Assembly: GCF_001806325.1 (NCBI RefSeq)
Contig: NZ_CP017580.1
Location: 434,001 to 498,000, forward strand
Direction of reading: 5' to 3'
Length of the DNA stretch: 64,000 bases
Origin: Curtobacterium sp. BH-2-1-1
Lineage (GTDB): Bacteria > Actinomycetota > Actinomycetes > Actinomycetales > Microbacteriaceae
Made by a program: the position numbers and the translations under genes. Shown piece after piece: positions 53,186 through 61,719 of the stretch. Within the stretch, counting starts at the first letter, position 1, and each line of letters starts with the position of its first letter. A model generated the notes under the pieces. That model had not been told where the DNA came from and ran no database searches. It saw nothing but the letters and a program-made list of their open reading frames with translations.

Positions 53186-53458
53186 ATGCACATCGACGTC
53201 CGCCGCAGTGGGGGCATCGCCGGCACCACCAGGGGCTGGCGCGTCGACACCGATGCCTGCGACGACCAGGGCGGGTGGTCGGAGCTCGTCGGTGCCCTGC
53301 CCCGCGACGCCCCGAGAGCCCCTGCGCCGGGCGTCCGCGACGACTTCACGTGGACGATCACCGTCGAACGGACGACGGTCACGATCCCCGGCACCCGCCT
53401 CGACGGCCCGTGGGCGGCGCTCGTGACGCGCGTGCGGGCCGAGGGCACCCCGACCTGA
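53186..53458 (+). CDS. Emfourin-like protealysin inhibitor
   Basis: 90 residues. HIDVRRSGGIAGTTRGWRVDTDACD at the N-terminus and DDFTWTITVERTTVTIPG in the middle match the pattern of emfourin, the small protein inhibitor found next to protealysin in Serratia and in other protealysin-like operons. It begins 28 bases after the protease stop. Expected to bind and silence the M4 protease inside the producing cell; the assignment rests on pattern and context. Confidence 0.82.
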   Translation: MHIDVRRSGGIAGTTRGWRVDTDACDDQGGWSELVGALPRDAPRAPAPGVRDDFTWTITVERTTVTIPGTRLDGPWAALVTRVRAEGTPT

Positions 53459-53520
53459 CGGAGGTGCGCCGCGCCTCCCGTGCGCCCGCGCGTGCGCCCG
53501 TGCGCTCGTGCGCTCGCTTC

Positions 53521-53571
53521 GTGAGCAGTAACGGTCGGGTCGCCCGCGCGCACCCGACCATTCCTGCTCAC
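53521..53571. repeat. Palindrome with GTGAGCAG and GGTCGGGT arms
   Basis: Two 20-base arms (53521-53540 and 53552-53571) match at 18 positions, with an 11-base loop. They are followed by two direct copies of a ~24-base unit containing AAGTGACGCGCGCGGCGCTCA (53573-53617), the second running into the helD stop. The 53459-53613 gap has no gene. Confidence 0.7.
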
Positions 53572-53613
53572 AAAGTGACGCGCGCGGCGCTCACGAAGTG
53601 ACGCGCGCGGCGC

Positions 53614-55857
53614 TCAGGCGACGTCGACGACGGTCAGGCGGCGCGTCGGGCGCGTCATGGCGACGTACACGGCAGCAGCCGCACGCGCCGCGTCCGCACC
53701 GACCCGCTCCGGGTCGACCAACAGCACGCCGTCGAACTCGAGGCCCTTCGCATCGGCACCCGTGAGCACCGTGACGGACCCCGGCCGGGGTGACCCGAGC
53801 GACCGGACGTCCACCTCGGTCCGGGCCAACCGCTCGCGGACCGCGTCCACGTCGGCCTCGGGCACGATGACGCCGATCGTGCCGGCGCCGATGTGCTCCC
53901 GCTCGCTGCCGACGATCGCGGCGACCGTGTCGAGCACCTCGGCCCGGCTGGACGTGACGCGCACCACGGGGTCGCCGTCGCGGACGGCCTCGGTCCGGGT
54001 CACCGCGAGGCCGGCGGCGTCCGCGAAGGCCCCGGCGGCCTCGACGATCGAGCGCGGCGTGCGGTAGTTCACCGTGAGTTCCTCGACGCGGTGCTCGATC
54101 GGCACCTGGGGCGCGCGGCCCCGACGACGGCGGGCGAGGGCGCCGACGACGTCGTCCCACGTGCGGGCGGCCCCGGGCGAGGACCCCTGCGCCATGTCCC
54201 CCACGATCGTGAACGAGCGGAGCGGGTTCCGGCGGGCGAGCACCCGCCACTGCATCGGGGAGAGCTCCTGCGCCTCGTCGACGACGATGTGGCCGTAGGT
54301 CCACTCGCGGTCCTCGGCGGCGCGCTCGGCGGTGGAGCGGGGGTCGCCGCCCTCGGCGAAGGAGCCGGCGACCTGCTCGGCGGTGACGATGCCCTCGACG
54401 CCCATGTTCTCGATGGCCTGGCGGGCGTTCTCGATGTCGCGGTTGCGGCTGGCCTTCGCCGCGCGCTTTGCGGCCCCGCCGGTCGGGTCGAACGGGCCGA
54501 GGAGCTCGGCGGCCTCGTCGAGGAGCGGGACGTCCTCGACCGTGAACGCGGCTCCCCGCTCACGCAGCAGCAGGGCCCGGCGCTCCGGGGTCCAGTGGGG
54601 GGTGAGCGAGGCGAGCCAGTTCGGCCGGGCGTACAGGTCCTCGAGGAGCTTCTCCGGCGGCAGCGGCAGCCACGCGGTGTTGAGGAGCACGCGGGCGTCG
54701 TACGACGACCGGATGTCCTCGCGCAGGACCTTCTCGTCCGCCTCGTCGACGGTGGTCCCGCGCTGGCGGAGCTGCTCGGCGAGCAACCGCGTCATCGCGT
54801 CGAGCGCGGTCTTGTTGAACGTGACGCGGGCGGCGTTGTGGGGCTTCCCGCGGTCCTGCGCGCGCTTCATGGCGTCGGCGACGAGCTCGGGCGGCACGAC
54901 GAGCCGCTCCCCCTCGACGTCGAGCGTGACCGACTCGGTCGGGACGACCTGGCGGGACCGCACCGCGCGACGGAGCAGCTGCGCCATCTCGGCCGAGCCC
55001 TTCACCGCGGCGACGTCGCGCTGGTCGTGCTTCGTCGCGTGCACGCCCGGGTAGAGCGAGCCGAGCGAGGCCATCACCACGCCGGTCTCGCCGAGCGACG
55101 GGAGCACCTGCTCGATGTAGGTCAGGAACGCCGGCGACGGGCCGACCATGAGCACGCCGGACCCCCGGAGCCGCTCGCGGTACGAGTACAGCAGGTAGGC
55201 CGCACGGTGCAGGGCCACGGCGGTCTTGCCCGTGCCGGGGCCGCCCTGGACGATGAGGACGCCCTCGAGCGGGGAGCGGATGATCCGGTCCTGCTCGCCC
55301 TGGATCGTCGCGACGATGTCCGTCATCCGGCCGGTGCGCTCGGCGGTGACCGCGGCGAGGAGCGCGCCCTCGCCCTGCAGGTGCGTGCGCTCGTCGTCGT
55401 AGAGCGTGGCGTCGAAGACCTCGTCCTCGATGCCGACGACGCTGCGGCCGTCGAGGGTCAGGTGCCGGCGGGCGCGCATGCCCATCGGGTGCGCGGCGGT
55501 CGCCTGGTAGAAGGCGCTGGCACCGGGGACGCGCCAGTCGAGCAGGAGCGGTCGGTGGTCGCGGTCCCGCAGGCCCACGCGACCGATGTAGCGGAACGAG
55601 TCCTCGTCGCTGTCCGGCTCGGACACCTCGAGCCGCCCGAAGACCAGGCGGTCGCCGACGCGCTCGAGCGTCGCGATGGTGTCCTCGTAGAGCCGGGCGT
55701 ACGCATCGCGTTCACTGCGGCTCTGGTGGTTCCCGCCGACCGCTTGACGGCGGGTTTCGGCGAGACGCTGCTCGGCCTCGGCGGTCAGCTCGTCGAGACG
55801 GCCGAACAGGCCGTCCACGTAGCCGCGCTCGCGGTCGATCTCGGTCGGTTCTGACAC
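53614..55857 (-). CDS. helD: HelD-family RNA polymerase-recycling ATPase (UvrD-like)
   Basis: 747 residues. Superfamily 1 ATPase. An N-terminal coiled coil (about 1-70, RGYVDGLFGRLDELTAEAEQ onward) of the type that enters the RNA polymerase secondary channel precedes DRDHRPLLLDWRVPGASAFYQAT. Walker A GGPGTGKT (205-212), HIVVDEAQELSPMQW, and C-terminal TGADAKGLEFDGVLLVDPE with YVAMTRPTRRL. HelD frees RNA polymerase from nucleic acid; the relative HelR protects from rifamycins in Streptomyces. GTG at 55857 with AAGGG six bases upstream is preferred to TTG at 55863. Confidence 0.92.
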   Translation of the reverse strand: MSEPTEIDRERGYVDGLFGRLDELTAEAEQRLAETRRQAVGGNHQSRSERDAYARLYEDTIATLERVGDRLVFGRLEVSEPDSDEDSFRYIGRVGLRDRDHRPLLLDWRVPGASAFYQATAAHPMGMRARRHLTLDGRSVVGIEDEVFDATLYDDERTHLQGEGALLAAVTAERTGRMTDIVATIQGEQDRIIRSPLEGVLIVQGGPGTGKTAVALHRAAYLLYSYRERLRGSGVLMVGPSPAFLTYIEQVLPSLGETGVVMASLGSLYPGVHATKHDQRDVAAVKGSAEMAQLLRRAVRSRQVVPTESVTLDVEGERLVVPPELVADAMKRAQDRGKPHNAARVTFNKTALDAMTRLLAEQLRQRGTTVDEADEKVLREDIRSSYDARVLLNTAWLPLPPEKLLEDLYARPNWLASLTPHWTPERRALLLRERGAAFTVEDVPLLDEAAELLGPFDPTGGAAKRAAKASRNRDIENARQAIENMGVEGIVTAEQVAGSFAEGGDPRSTAERAAEDREWTYGHIVVDEAQELSPMQWRVLARRNPLRSFTIVGDMAQGSSPGAARTWDDVVGALARRRRGRAPQVPIEHRVEELTVNYRTPRSIVEAAGAFADAAGLAVTRTEAVRDGDPVVRVTSSRAEVLDTVAAIVGSEREHIGAGTIGVIVPEADVDAVRERLARTEVDVRSLGSPRPGSVTVLTGADAKGLEFDGVLLVDPERVGADAARAAAAVYVAMTRPTRRLTVVDVA

Positions 55858-55865
55858 ACACAACC

Positions 55866-55907
55866 CTTCGGGACAGGGGAACCCAGTGTAGTCCCCCCAT
55901 CCCGAAG
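55866..55907. promoter_or_regulatory. Inverted repeat enclosing the helD -10 box
   Basis: CTTCGGGA (55866-55873) and TCCCGAAG (55900-55907) with an inner GGGG/CCCC. The loop contains TACACT on the minus strand (55890-55885), a -10 that would start helD about 20 bases before its GTG. It could be a terminator for the upstream reductase gene or an operator at helD. Confidence 0.5.
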
Positions 55908-55916
55908 TGAGGCTTC

Positions 55917-56753
55917 CTACATCTCTTCGTGCGTGTCCGGGTCGCCGTCCCAGAGGCGTCCGCGCTCGAGGCCGGAGATCGCCGCGACCTCGGCGTCGGT
56001 CAGCTCGAAGCCGAAGACGTCGAGGTTCTCGCGCTGCCGGGCCGCGTCGCCGGACTTCGGCACCGGGACGGCACCGATCTGGACGTGCCAGCGGAGCACG
56101 ACCTGCCCGGGGGTGACCCCGTGCGCGGCGGCGGCGTCGACGATCGGCTGCTCCGTGAGGAGTTCCGACCGCTTCGCGAGGGGGCTCCAGCTCTCGGTGA
56201 CGATGCCGAGCTCCTGGTGCACCTTCCGCAGTTCGCCCTGCGGGAAGTACGGGTGCAGCTCGACCTGGTTCACGGCCGGGGCGACACCAGTGGCGTCCAC
56301 GATGCGACGCAGGTGCTCCGGGGTGAAGTTCGAGACGCCGATCGAGCGGACCTTGCCGCTGTCGCGGAGGTCGACGAAGGCCTTCCAGGTGTCGACGAAC
56401 TTGTCCACCGACGGGTTCGGCCAGTGGATCAGGTACAGGTCGACCGAGTCGAGGCCCAGGTTGCCGAGGGTCTCGTCGATCGAGCGGTGCGCCTCGTCGT
56501 AGCCGTGGTGGCGGCCGGGGAGCTTCGACGTGACGACGAGGTCCTCGCGTGCCACCTCGGACTCGCGGACGGCCTTGCCGACGGCGTCCTCGTTGCCGTA
56601 GTTGAGCGCGGTGTCGAGCAGCCGGTAGCCGCCCGCGATCGCCGTCCCGACGGCCGCCGCGCCCTCGTCGCCGTTCAGCCCGTAGGTGCCGAGGCCGAGC
56701 TCCGGGAACCGGTGTCCGTCGTTCAGCTCGATGGTCGGTGCGCCGACCTGCAT
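55917..56753 (-). CDS. Aldo/keto reductase (diketogluconate reductase type)
   Basis: 278 residues. Complete catalytic tetrad: Asp and Tyr in LLDTALNYGNE, Lys in VVTSKLPG, His in LYLIHWPNP. SIGVSNFTPEHL, NQVELHPYFPQGEL and the NADPH end PVPKSGDAARQRENLDVFGF follow. ATG at 56753 shares one base with the FKBP stop (TGATG). Substrate unknown. Confidence 0.94.
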   Translation of the reverse strand: MQVGAPTIELNDGHRFPELGLGTYGLNGDEGAAAVGTAIAGGYRLLDTALNYGNEDAVGKAVRESEVAREDLVVTSKLPGRHHGYDEAHRSIDETLGNLGLDSVDLYLIHWPNPSVDKFVDTWKAFVDLRDSGKVRSIGVSNFTPEHLRRIVDATGVAPAVNQVELHPYFPQGELRKVHQELGIVTESWSPLAKRSELLTEQPIVDAAAAHGVTPGQVVLRWHVQIGAVPVPKSGDAARQRENLDVFGFELTDAEVAAISGLERGRLWDGDPDTHEEM

Positions 56754-57124
56754 CAGCGGACCCCGAGCAGGTCGATGACGAAGATCAGGGTCTTGCCGGA
56801 CAGGAAGTGGCCGCCGCCGGCGGGGCCGTAGGCGAGCTCCGGCGGGACGACGAGCTTGCGGCGCCCGCCGACCTTCATACCGGGGATGCCCTCCTGCCAG
56901 CCGCGCACCAGGGCGGCGAGCGGGAAGTCGATCGGCTCGCCGCGGTTCCACGAGCTGTCGAACTCCTCGCCGGTCTCGTACTCGACGCCGGCGTAGTGCA
57001 CCTTGACGGTCGACCCGGCGGAGGCCACGTCGCCGGAGCCCTCGACGATGTCGGTGATGACGAGCTCGGTGGGGGCGGGGCCCTCGGGGGCGTCGAACTC
57101 GGGCTTGCTGTTCAGGTCAGTCAT
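56753..57124 (-). CDS. FKBP-type peptidyl-prolyl isomerase
   Basis: 123 residues. Cytoplasmic single-domain FKBP: VKVHYAGVEYETGEEFDSSW, ALVRGWQEGIPGMKVGGRRKLVVPPELAYG and LIFVIDLLGV, with the active-site aromatic residues in place. First gene of a two-gene unit with the reductase. TTGACT lies seven bases before the ATG and may be its -10. Confidence 0.95.
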   Translation of the reverse strand: MTDLNSKPEFDAPEGPAPTELVITDIVEGSGDVASAGSTVKVHYAGVEYETGEEFDSSWNRGEPIDFPLAALVRGWQEGIPGMKVGGRRKLVVPPELAYGPAGGGHFLSGKTLIFVIDLLGVR

Positions 57125-57203
57125 GCCCGCCAGTCAACCAGAGAGCGCGGACACGGCCCCGCACGTCCACGGACGGCGCCGCAGCCCCCAGAATGGTTCC
57201 ACC

Positions 57204-58526
57204 GTGACATCATCCACACCGACCGGCGAGCGCCGACGCCGTCTCCTCGCCGACCTCACCCCGCTCCGCCGCTCCCCCGCGTTCGCCCGGCTCTGGCTCG
57301 GCACCGCCATCGCCGGCATCGGCACGCAGATGACCACCGTCGCCGTCGGCCTCGAGGTCTACGACATCACCGGCTCCACCTTCGCGGTCGCCCTCGTCGG
57401 CGTGATCGCGCTCCTGCCGATGATCGTCGCCGGCCTCTACGGCGGGATGCTCGCCGACGCGTTCGACCGGCGCACCGTCGCACTCGTGTCCGCCGTGATC
57501 GCCTGGGCCGCCGTGGCCCTGATCGCCACGCACGCCTGGCTCGGACTGCACAGCGTCGCCCTGCTCTACGTCCTCGCCACGGTCAACGCCGTCGCCGCGA
57601 CCGTGAGCAACGCGTCCCGCTCCGCGATCGTGCCCCGGCTCGTGGGCACGGACCTGCTGCCGGCGGCGAGCGCCCTCGGCGGCATCGCCTCGGGGTTCCA
57701 GGTCACGGTGGGTCCCGCGGTCGCAGGTGTGCTCATCGCGGCCGTCGGCTTCGCCCCGACGTACACGATCGACGTGGTCCTGTTCACGTTCGCGTTCCTC
57801 GGGGTGTTCACCCTGCCGCGGATGGCCGCCGACCGGGACGCGCTCCGTCCGGGGCTCAGCTCGCTCGTCGAGGGGGCGCGGTTCCTCCGACGGTCGCGGA
57901 ACATCACCATGACGTTCGTGCTCGACATCGTCGCGATGACGTTCGGGCAGCCCCGCGTGCTCTTCCCCGCGATCGGTGCGCTCGTGATCGGCGGCGGGTC
58001 GATCACCGTCGGCACCCTCACCGCGGCGTACGCGATCGGAGCCCTGCTCTCGAGCGTCTTCTCCGGTCCGCTCGGACACGTCCGCCGCCAGGGCGAGGCG
58101 GTCGGCTGGGCGATCACCGCCTACGGTGGCGCGATCGCGGCGTTCGGCGTGGTCATCGCCTGCGCCCACGCGCTCGGCGGCCGCGAGGGCGACGCGTTCA
58201 GCACCGGCATCCTGCCCGCGCTCGGCCTCGCGGCACTCTTCCTCGCGGCGGCCGGCGGCGCGGACAACGTCAGCTCGGTGTTCCGGAACACGATCCTGCA
58301 GGCCGCCTCCCCGGACGGCTTGCGCGGACGCCTGCAGGGCATCTTCATCGTCGTCGTCACCGGTGGACCGCGGCTGGGCGACCTCTACGCGGGGCTGGTG
58401 GTCGCCGCCGGCATCGCGTACCCGCCGATCATCGGCGGCGTGCTGATCATCGGCCTGGTCGCGCTGCTCCTCCGCGCGGTGCCGTCCTTCCGCCGGTACG
58501 ACGCACGGCACCCGCACGCGAACTGA
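57204..58526 (+). CDS. MFS transporter (EntS-like)
   Basis: 440 residues, about 12 membrane segments. N-terminal PLRRSPAFARLWLGTAIAGIGTQMT and loop motif GMLADAFDRRTV are typical of the EntS/MFS_3 exporter group for siderophores and small molecules. Substrate unknown. GTG at 57204 (VTSSTPTGE) is the best start; CAGAAT lies nine bases upstream. A GGAGGCGCGGTG palindrome follows. Confidence 0.9.
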   Translation: MTSSTPTGERRRRLLADLTPLRRSPAFARLWLGTAIAGIGTQMTTVAVGLEVYDITGSTFAVALVGVIALLPMIVAGLYGGMLADAFDRRTVALVSAVIAWAAVALIATHAWLGLHSVALLYVLATVNAVAATVSNASRSAIVPRLVGTDLLPAASALGGIASGFQVTVGPAVAGVLIAAVGFAPTYTIDVVLFTFAFLGVFTLPRMAADRDALRPGLSSLVEGARFLRRSRNITMTFVLDIVAMTFGQPRVLFPAIGALVIGGGSITVGTLTAAYAIGALLSSVFSGPLGHVRRQGEAVGWAITAYGGAIAAFGVVIACAHALGGREGDAFSTGILPALGLAALFLAAAGGADNVSSVFRNTILQAASPDGLRGRLQGIFIVVVTGGPRLGDLYAGLVVAAGIAYPPIIGGVLIIGLVALLLRAVPSFRRYDARHPHAN

Positions 58527-58565
58527 CGAGCGGAGCGGCCGCCGGACGCGACCGTCGACCGGACG

Positions 58566-58597
58566 GGAGGCGCGGTGCGGGCCGCCACCGCGCCTCC
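58566..58597. repeat. Dispersed palindrome, GGAGGCGCGGTG family
   Basis: Perfect 12-bp arms GGAGGCGCGGTG and CACCGCGCCTCC, eight-base loop, between two plus-strand genes, 40 bases after the MFS stop. Confidence 0.8.
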
Positions 58598-58615
58598 TGG
58601 CCCGCAGGTGTCGGG

Positions 58616-58621
58616 TACCGT
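58616..58621 (+). promoter_or_regulatory. -10 box for the YihY gene (leaderless)
   Basis: TACCGT, seven bases, ATG at 58629. Confidence 0.5.
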
Positions 58622-58628
58622 ACAACGC

Positions 58629-59720
58629 ATGCCGGACAGCGCATCGCGCGACCTCCAGCGGACGGGAGTCCGCGCCGTGGTCCGGCGCACCTACCACTCG
58701 GTCATCCGGCACCGCGTCGTCGACGCGGCGGCGTCGCTGACGTTCTTCGCGCTGCTCACGGTGTTCCCGACGACGCTGACCGTGGTGTCGGCCCTGTCGA
58801 TCGTGGACCGGCAGGGCGACAGCCTCGAGGACATCATCGGGATCCTCGGGTTCATCGTCCGCCCCGAGACGGCCTCGCACCTCGAGGGTCCGCTCCGGCA
58901 GCTCCTCACCCTGGACAACCCGTGGCTCGGCTTCGCGATCGGCGTCGTGCTGACGCTGTGGTCGCTCTCCGGGTACGCGACGGCGTTCGGCCGGGCGATG
59001 AACACCGCCTACGAGGTCGAGGAGGGGCGTCGCATCTGGAAGTTCCGCAGCATGATGCTCCTCGTCACGCTGCTCGTGATGGCCGGCGGTGCGATCGCGA
59101 TCGTGATCCTGCTCGGCACCCCGACGATCTCCGCCGCGGTCATCCGGTCCTTCGGGTGGGCGCCGTGGATCGACGACCTCTGGAACGTGGTGAAGTGGCC
59201 GATCCTCGCCGCCGACCTCGTCGTGATGGTCGCGGTGCTGTACTACGCGACGCCGAACGTGAAGACGCCGCAGCTGCGGTGGGTGTCCGCCGGTGCCGGG
59301 TTCGCCATCGTGACGTGGGCGCTCGCGACGCTCGGGTTCTCGCTCTACGTCGAGACGATCGGCGGCGGCAACAAGGCGTACGGCTGGCTCGGTGGCGCGA
59401 TCCTGCTGCTCGTGTACCTGTACATCTCGAACTTCGTGCTCGTGGTGGGCGGTGAGCTCGACTCCGAGGTGATCCGGATGCGCCAGCTGCTCGCCGGCAT
59501 CGAGGCCGACGAGTCCATCCGGCTGCCGCTGCGGGACGTCACGCGGAACTTCACGCTCGCCCGGTGGCGGGACGCCGACATCGCCGCCGCACACCACGTC
59601 CGGACGATCGCGGCGCAGCGGGCGGCCGAGGACGACGCCGATCCCGCCCGTGCCGAGGCGGCGGAACACCTGCGGGACCTGTCCCGGCAGGTGCGGGTCG
59701 GCGAGCCGCCGATGCCGTAG
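58629..59720 (+). CDS. YihY/BrkB family inner membrane protein
   Basis: 363 residues, six membrane segments. Family features: AASLTFFALLTVFPTTLTVVS, LWSLSGYATAFGRAMNTAYEVEEGR, VLYYATPNVKTPQLRWVSAGA, YGWLGGAILLLVYLYISNFVLVVGGELDSE. The C-terminal ~60 residues are charged and cytoplasmic. Earlier names link it to RNase BN, but that is obsolete; function is uncertain. Confidence 0.92.
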   Translation: MPDSASRDLQRTGVRAVVRRTYHSVIRHRVVDAAASLTFFALLTVFPTTLTVVSALSIVDRQGDSLEDIIGILGFIVRPETASHLEGPLRQLLTLDNPWLGFAIGVVLTLWSLSGYATAFGRAMNTAYEVEEGRRIWKFRSMMLLVTLLVMAGGAIAIVILLGTPTISAAVIRSFGWAPWIDDLWNVVKWPILAADLVVMVAVLYYATPNVKTPQLRWVSAGAGFAIVTWALATLGFSLYVETIGGGNKAYGWLGGAILLLVYLYISNFVLVVGGELDSEVIRMRQLLAGIEADESIRLPLRDVTRNFTLARWRDADIAAAHHVRTIAAQRAAEDDADPARAEAAEHLRDLSRQVRVGEPPMP

Positions 59721-59751
59721 GCACCCCGCCGCGCCGCGACCCCGCCGCGCG

Positions 59752-61224
59752 TCAGCGCTCGCGCGCCGCCCGGTCGAGCATCTCCTCGGTGACGACCGGG
59801 ATCGCCCCCGTCGCCAGCTCGATGCCCGACAGCCGCGCCGGGCTCAGGACGCGCTGGACCTGGTCCTCCTCCATGAGCCCCGCCGCGGTCACGAGCGTCG
59901 AGATGGGCGTCGAGGTCGTCAACGCCGTGTGCGCGATCGACGCCGCGGCCGCGTACCCGATGTACGGCGTGAGCGCGGTGACGACGCCGACGTTCGTGTC
60001 CACCTGTGCTGCGAGCTTCGCCTCGTTCGCCTCGATCCCGGCCACGCAGTTCACCCGGAGCGTCGCGCACCCGCTCGCCATCCACTGCAGCGACTGCAGG
60101 ATCGAGTGGGCGATGATCGGCTCGAACGCGTTGAGCTGCAGCTGCCCGCCCTCGGCCGCCATCGTGACCGTGGTGTCCGCTCCCACGACGGCGAACGCGA
60201 TCTGGTTCACGACCTCGGGGATGACCGGGTTCACCTTGCCCGGCATGATCGAGGACCCCGCCTGCCGTGCCGGGAGCGTGATCTCCCCCAGGCCGGCCTG
60301 CGGACCCGAGGCCAGCAGCCGCAGGTCGTTGCAGATCTTCGAGAGCTTCGCCGCGCTCCGCTTCACGGTGCCGGAGAGGGTCATGAACGCGCCGGCGTCG
60401 CTCGTCGCCTCGATGAGGTCCGGTGCCGTCACGATGTCGAGCCCGGACGCGACCTGCAGCTGGCGGCGGACCTCGTCACGGTACTGCGGGTCGGCCGTGA
60501 TGCCCGTGCCGATCGCCGTCGCACCGAGGTTCGTCTCGGCGAGCAGCGGCATGACCGTCTTGAGCAGGAGGACGTCCTCCTGGATGGTGTGCGAGAACCC
60601 GGTGAACTCCTGCCCGAGGGTCATCGGCACCGCGTCCTGCAGCTGCGTGCGTCCGATCTTCAGCACGTCTTGGAAGGCGTGCCCGCGCTCCGCGAACGCG
60701 TCGGACAGCGCCTCGAGCTGCGACACGAGCCGCCGTACGCCGAGGATCATCGCGAGCTTGATGCTCGTCGGGTACGTGTCGTTCGTCGACTGGCTGCGGT
60801 TGACGTGGTCGATCGGGTGCAGGTACCCGTAGTCGCCCTTCTCGCGGCCGAGGAGCTCGAGGGCACGGTTCGCGAGCACCTCGTTCGTGTTCATGTTCGT
60901 CGAGGTACCGGCACCGCCCTGCACGATGTCGACGACGAACTGGTCGCGGAGCGAGCCGTCGCGGACCTCCTGCGCGGCACGGTCGATGGCGTCGGCACGC
61001 TCGGCGTCGAGCACCCCGATCGCCTTGTTCGCCCGGGCGGCCGCCTGCTTGACGGTCGCGAGGGCCTCGATGAGGTCCGGGTAGACCGCGATCGGCACCG
61101 AGGTGATGGGGAAGTTCTCGAGGGCGCGGAGGGTGTTGATGCCCCAGTACGCGTCCGCTGGGACGTCACGCGACCCCAGGGAGTCGGTCTCGGTACGGGT
61201 CTGTGCTGCTTCGTTGCCGGTCAC
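59752..61224 (-). CDS. aspA: Aspartate ammonia-lyase
   Basis: 490 residues. Reversible deamination of aspartate to fumarate. Superfamily signature GSSIMPGKVNPV, TSTNMNTNEV, and HPIDHVNRSQSTNDTYPTSIKLA. The GSSIMPGKVNP plus NTNEV and SQSTND pattern fits aspartase rather than fumarase in this context. GTG at 61224 is preferred to GTG at 61230 because TACCCT ends seven bases upstream of the former. Confidence 0.92.
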   Translation of the reverse strand: MTGNEAAQTRTETDSLGSRDVPADAYWGINTLRALENFPITSVPIAVYPDLIEALATVKQAAARANKAIGVLDAERADAIDRAAQEVRDGSLRDQFVVDIVQGGAGTSTNMNTNEVLANRALELLGREKGDYGYLHPIDHVNRSQSTNDTYPTSIKLAMILGVRRLVSQLEALSDAFAERGHAFQDVLKIGRTQLQDAVPMTLGQEFTGFSHTIQEDVLLLKTVMPLLAETNLGATAIGTGITADPQYRDEVRRQLQVASGLDIVTAPDLIEATSDAGAFMTLSGTVKRSAAKLSKICNDLRLLASGPQAGLGEITLPARQAGSSIMPGKVNPVIPEVVNQIAFAVVGADTTVTMAAEGGQLQLNAFEPIIAHSILQSLQWMASGCATLRVNCVAGIEANEAKLAAQVDTNVGVVTALTPYIGYAAAASIAHTALTTSTPISTLVTAAGLMEEDQVQRVLSPARLSGIELATGAIPVVTEEMLDRAARER

Positions 61225-61231
61225 GCCCACG

Positions 61232-61237
61232 AGGGTA
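61232..61237 (-). promoter_or_regulatory. -10 box for aspA (leaderless)
   Basis: TACCCT on the minus strand, seven bases before the GTG at 61224. Confidence 0.45.
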
Positions 61238-61327
61238 GCCCGTCCGGCCGGTCGGGGCCGGGCCCCGGCCCGGGCGGGCGCGTCGCGACGTGCGCGGACG
61301 TCGCGGGTGGCGCCGTGGACGCGCGCG

Positions 61328-61377
61328 GTGACGGCCTGGAGGCGCGGTGCGGGCCGTCACCGTGCCTCCAGGCCGTC
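61328..61377. repeat. Dispersed palindrome, GGAGGCGCGGTG family (21-bp arms)
   Basis: Arms 61328-61348 and 61357-61377 match at 20 of 21 positions around eight bases. It lies in the 198-base gap between the membrane-protein gene end and aspA, where it can terminate the pit operon. Confidence 0.85.
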
Positions 61378-61422
61378 AGGGGGTCGCGCCCAGGGCACGC
61401 ACGCCGGTCGGCGCCGGACGCG

Positions 61423-61719
61423 TCAGTGGAACTGCGGGACGATGAGGTAGATGCCGTAGAGGACGGCCGCGCCGGAGACGACGAAGCAGGCGACGGACAG
61501 GGTCCGGAACCAGCGCACGGCGGTCGTGACGTTCGACGGGTGCGGGAACCCGACCGTCGCCGGACCGATCGTGCCGTCGTCCTTCACGGTGAACTTGCCG
61601 GCGCGGGTGTCGGCGGCGCTCCAGAAGCGGAGGCCGATCGAGTACACGGTGACCACGAAGCACGCGCCGACGAGCGAGACGATCGCCACGGTGAGGAACG
61701 CGAACCAGTCGATGCTCAT
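61423..61719 (-). CDS. Small two-segment membrane protein coupled to the Pit gene
   Basis: 98 residues. Two membrane segments (WFAFLTVAIVSLVGACFVVTVYSIGL and TLSVACFVVSGAAVLYGIYLIV) around a short soluble loop. Its ATG overlaps the Pit stop by one base (TGATG), so it is probably made with the transporter and may be an accessory protein; the usual Pit partner, a PhoU-like protein, is absent here. Unknown family. Confidence 0.8.
   Translation of the reverse strand: MSIDWFAFLTVAIVSLVGACFVVTVYSIGLRFWSAADTRAGKFTVKDDGTIGPATVGFPHPSNVTTAVRWFRTLSVACFVVSGAAVLYGIYLIVPQFH

Noticed and set aside
53893..55854. A 650-codon plus-strand open frame opposite helD
   Set aside because: Asp/Glu/Arg/Val-biased translation typical of antisense frames; HelD motifs on the minus strand are unambiguous.
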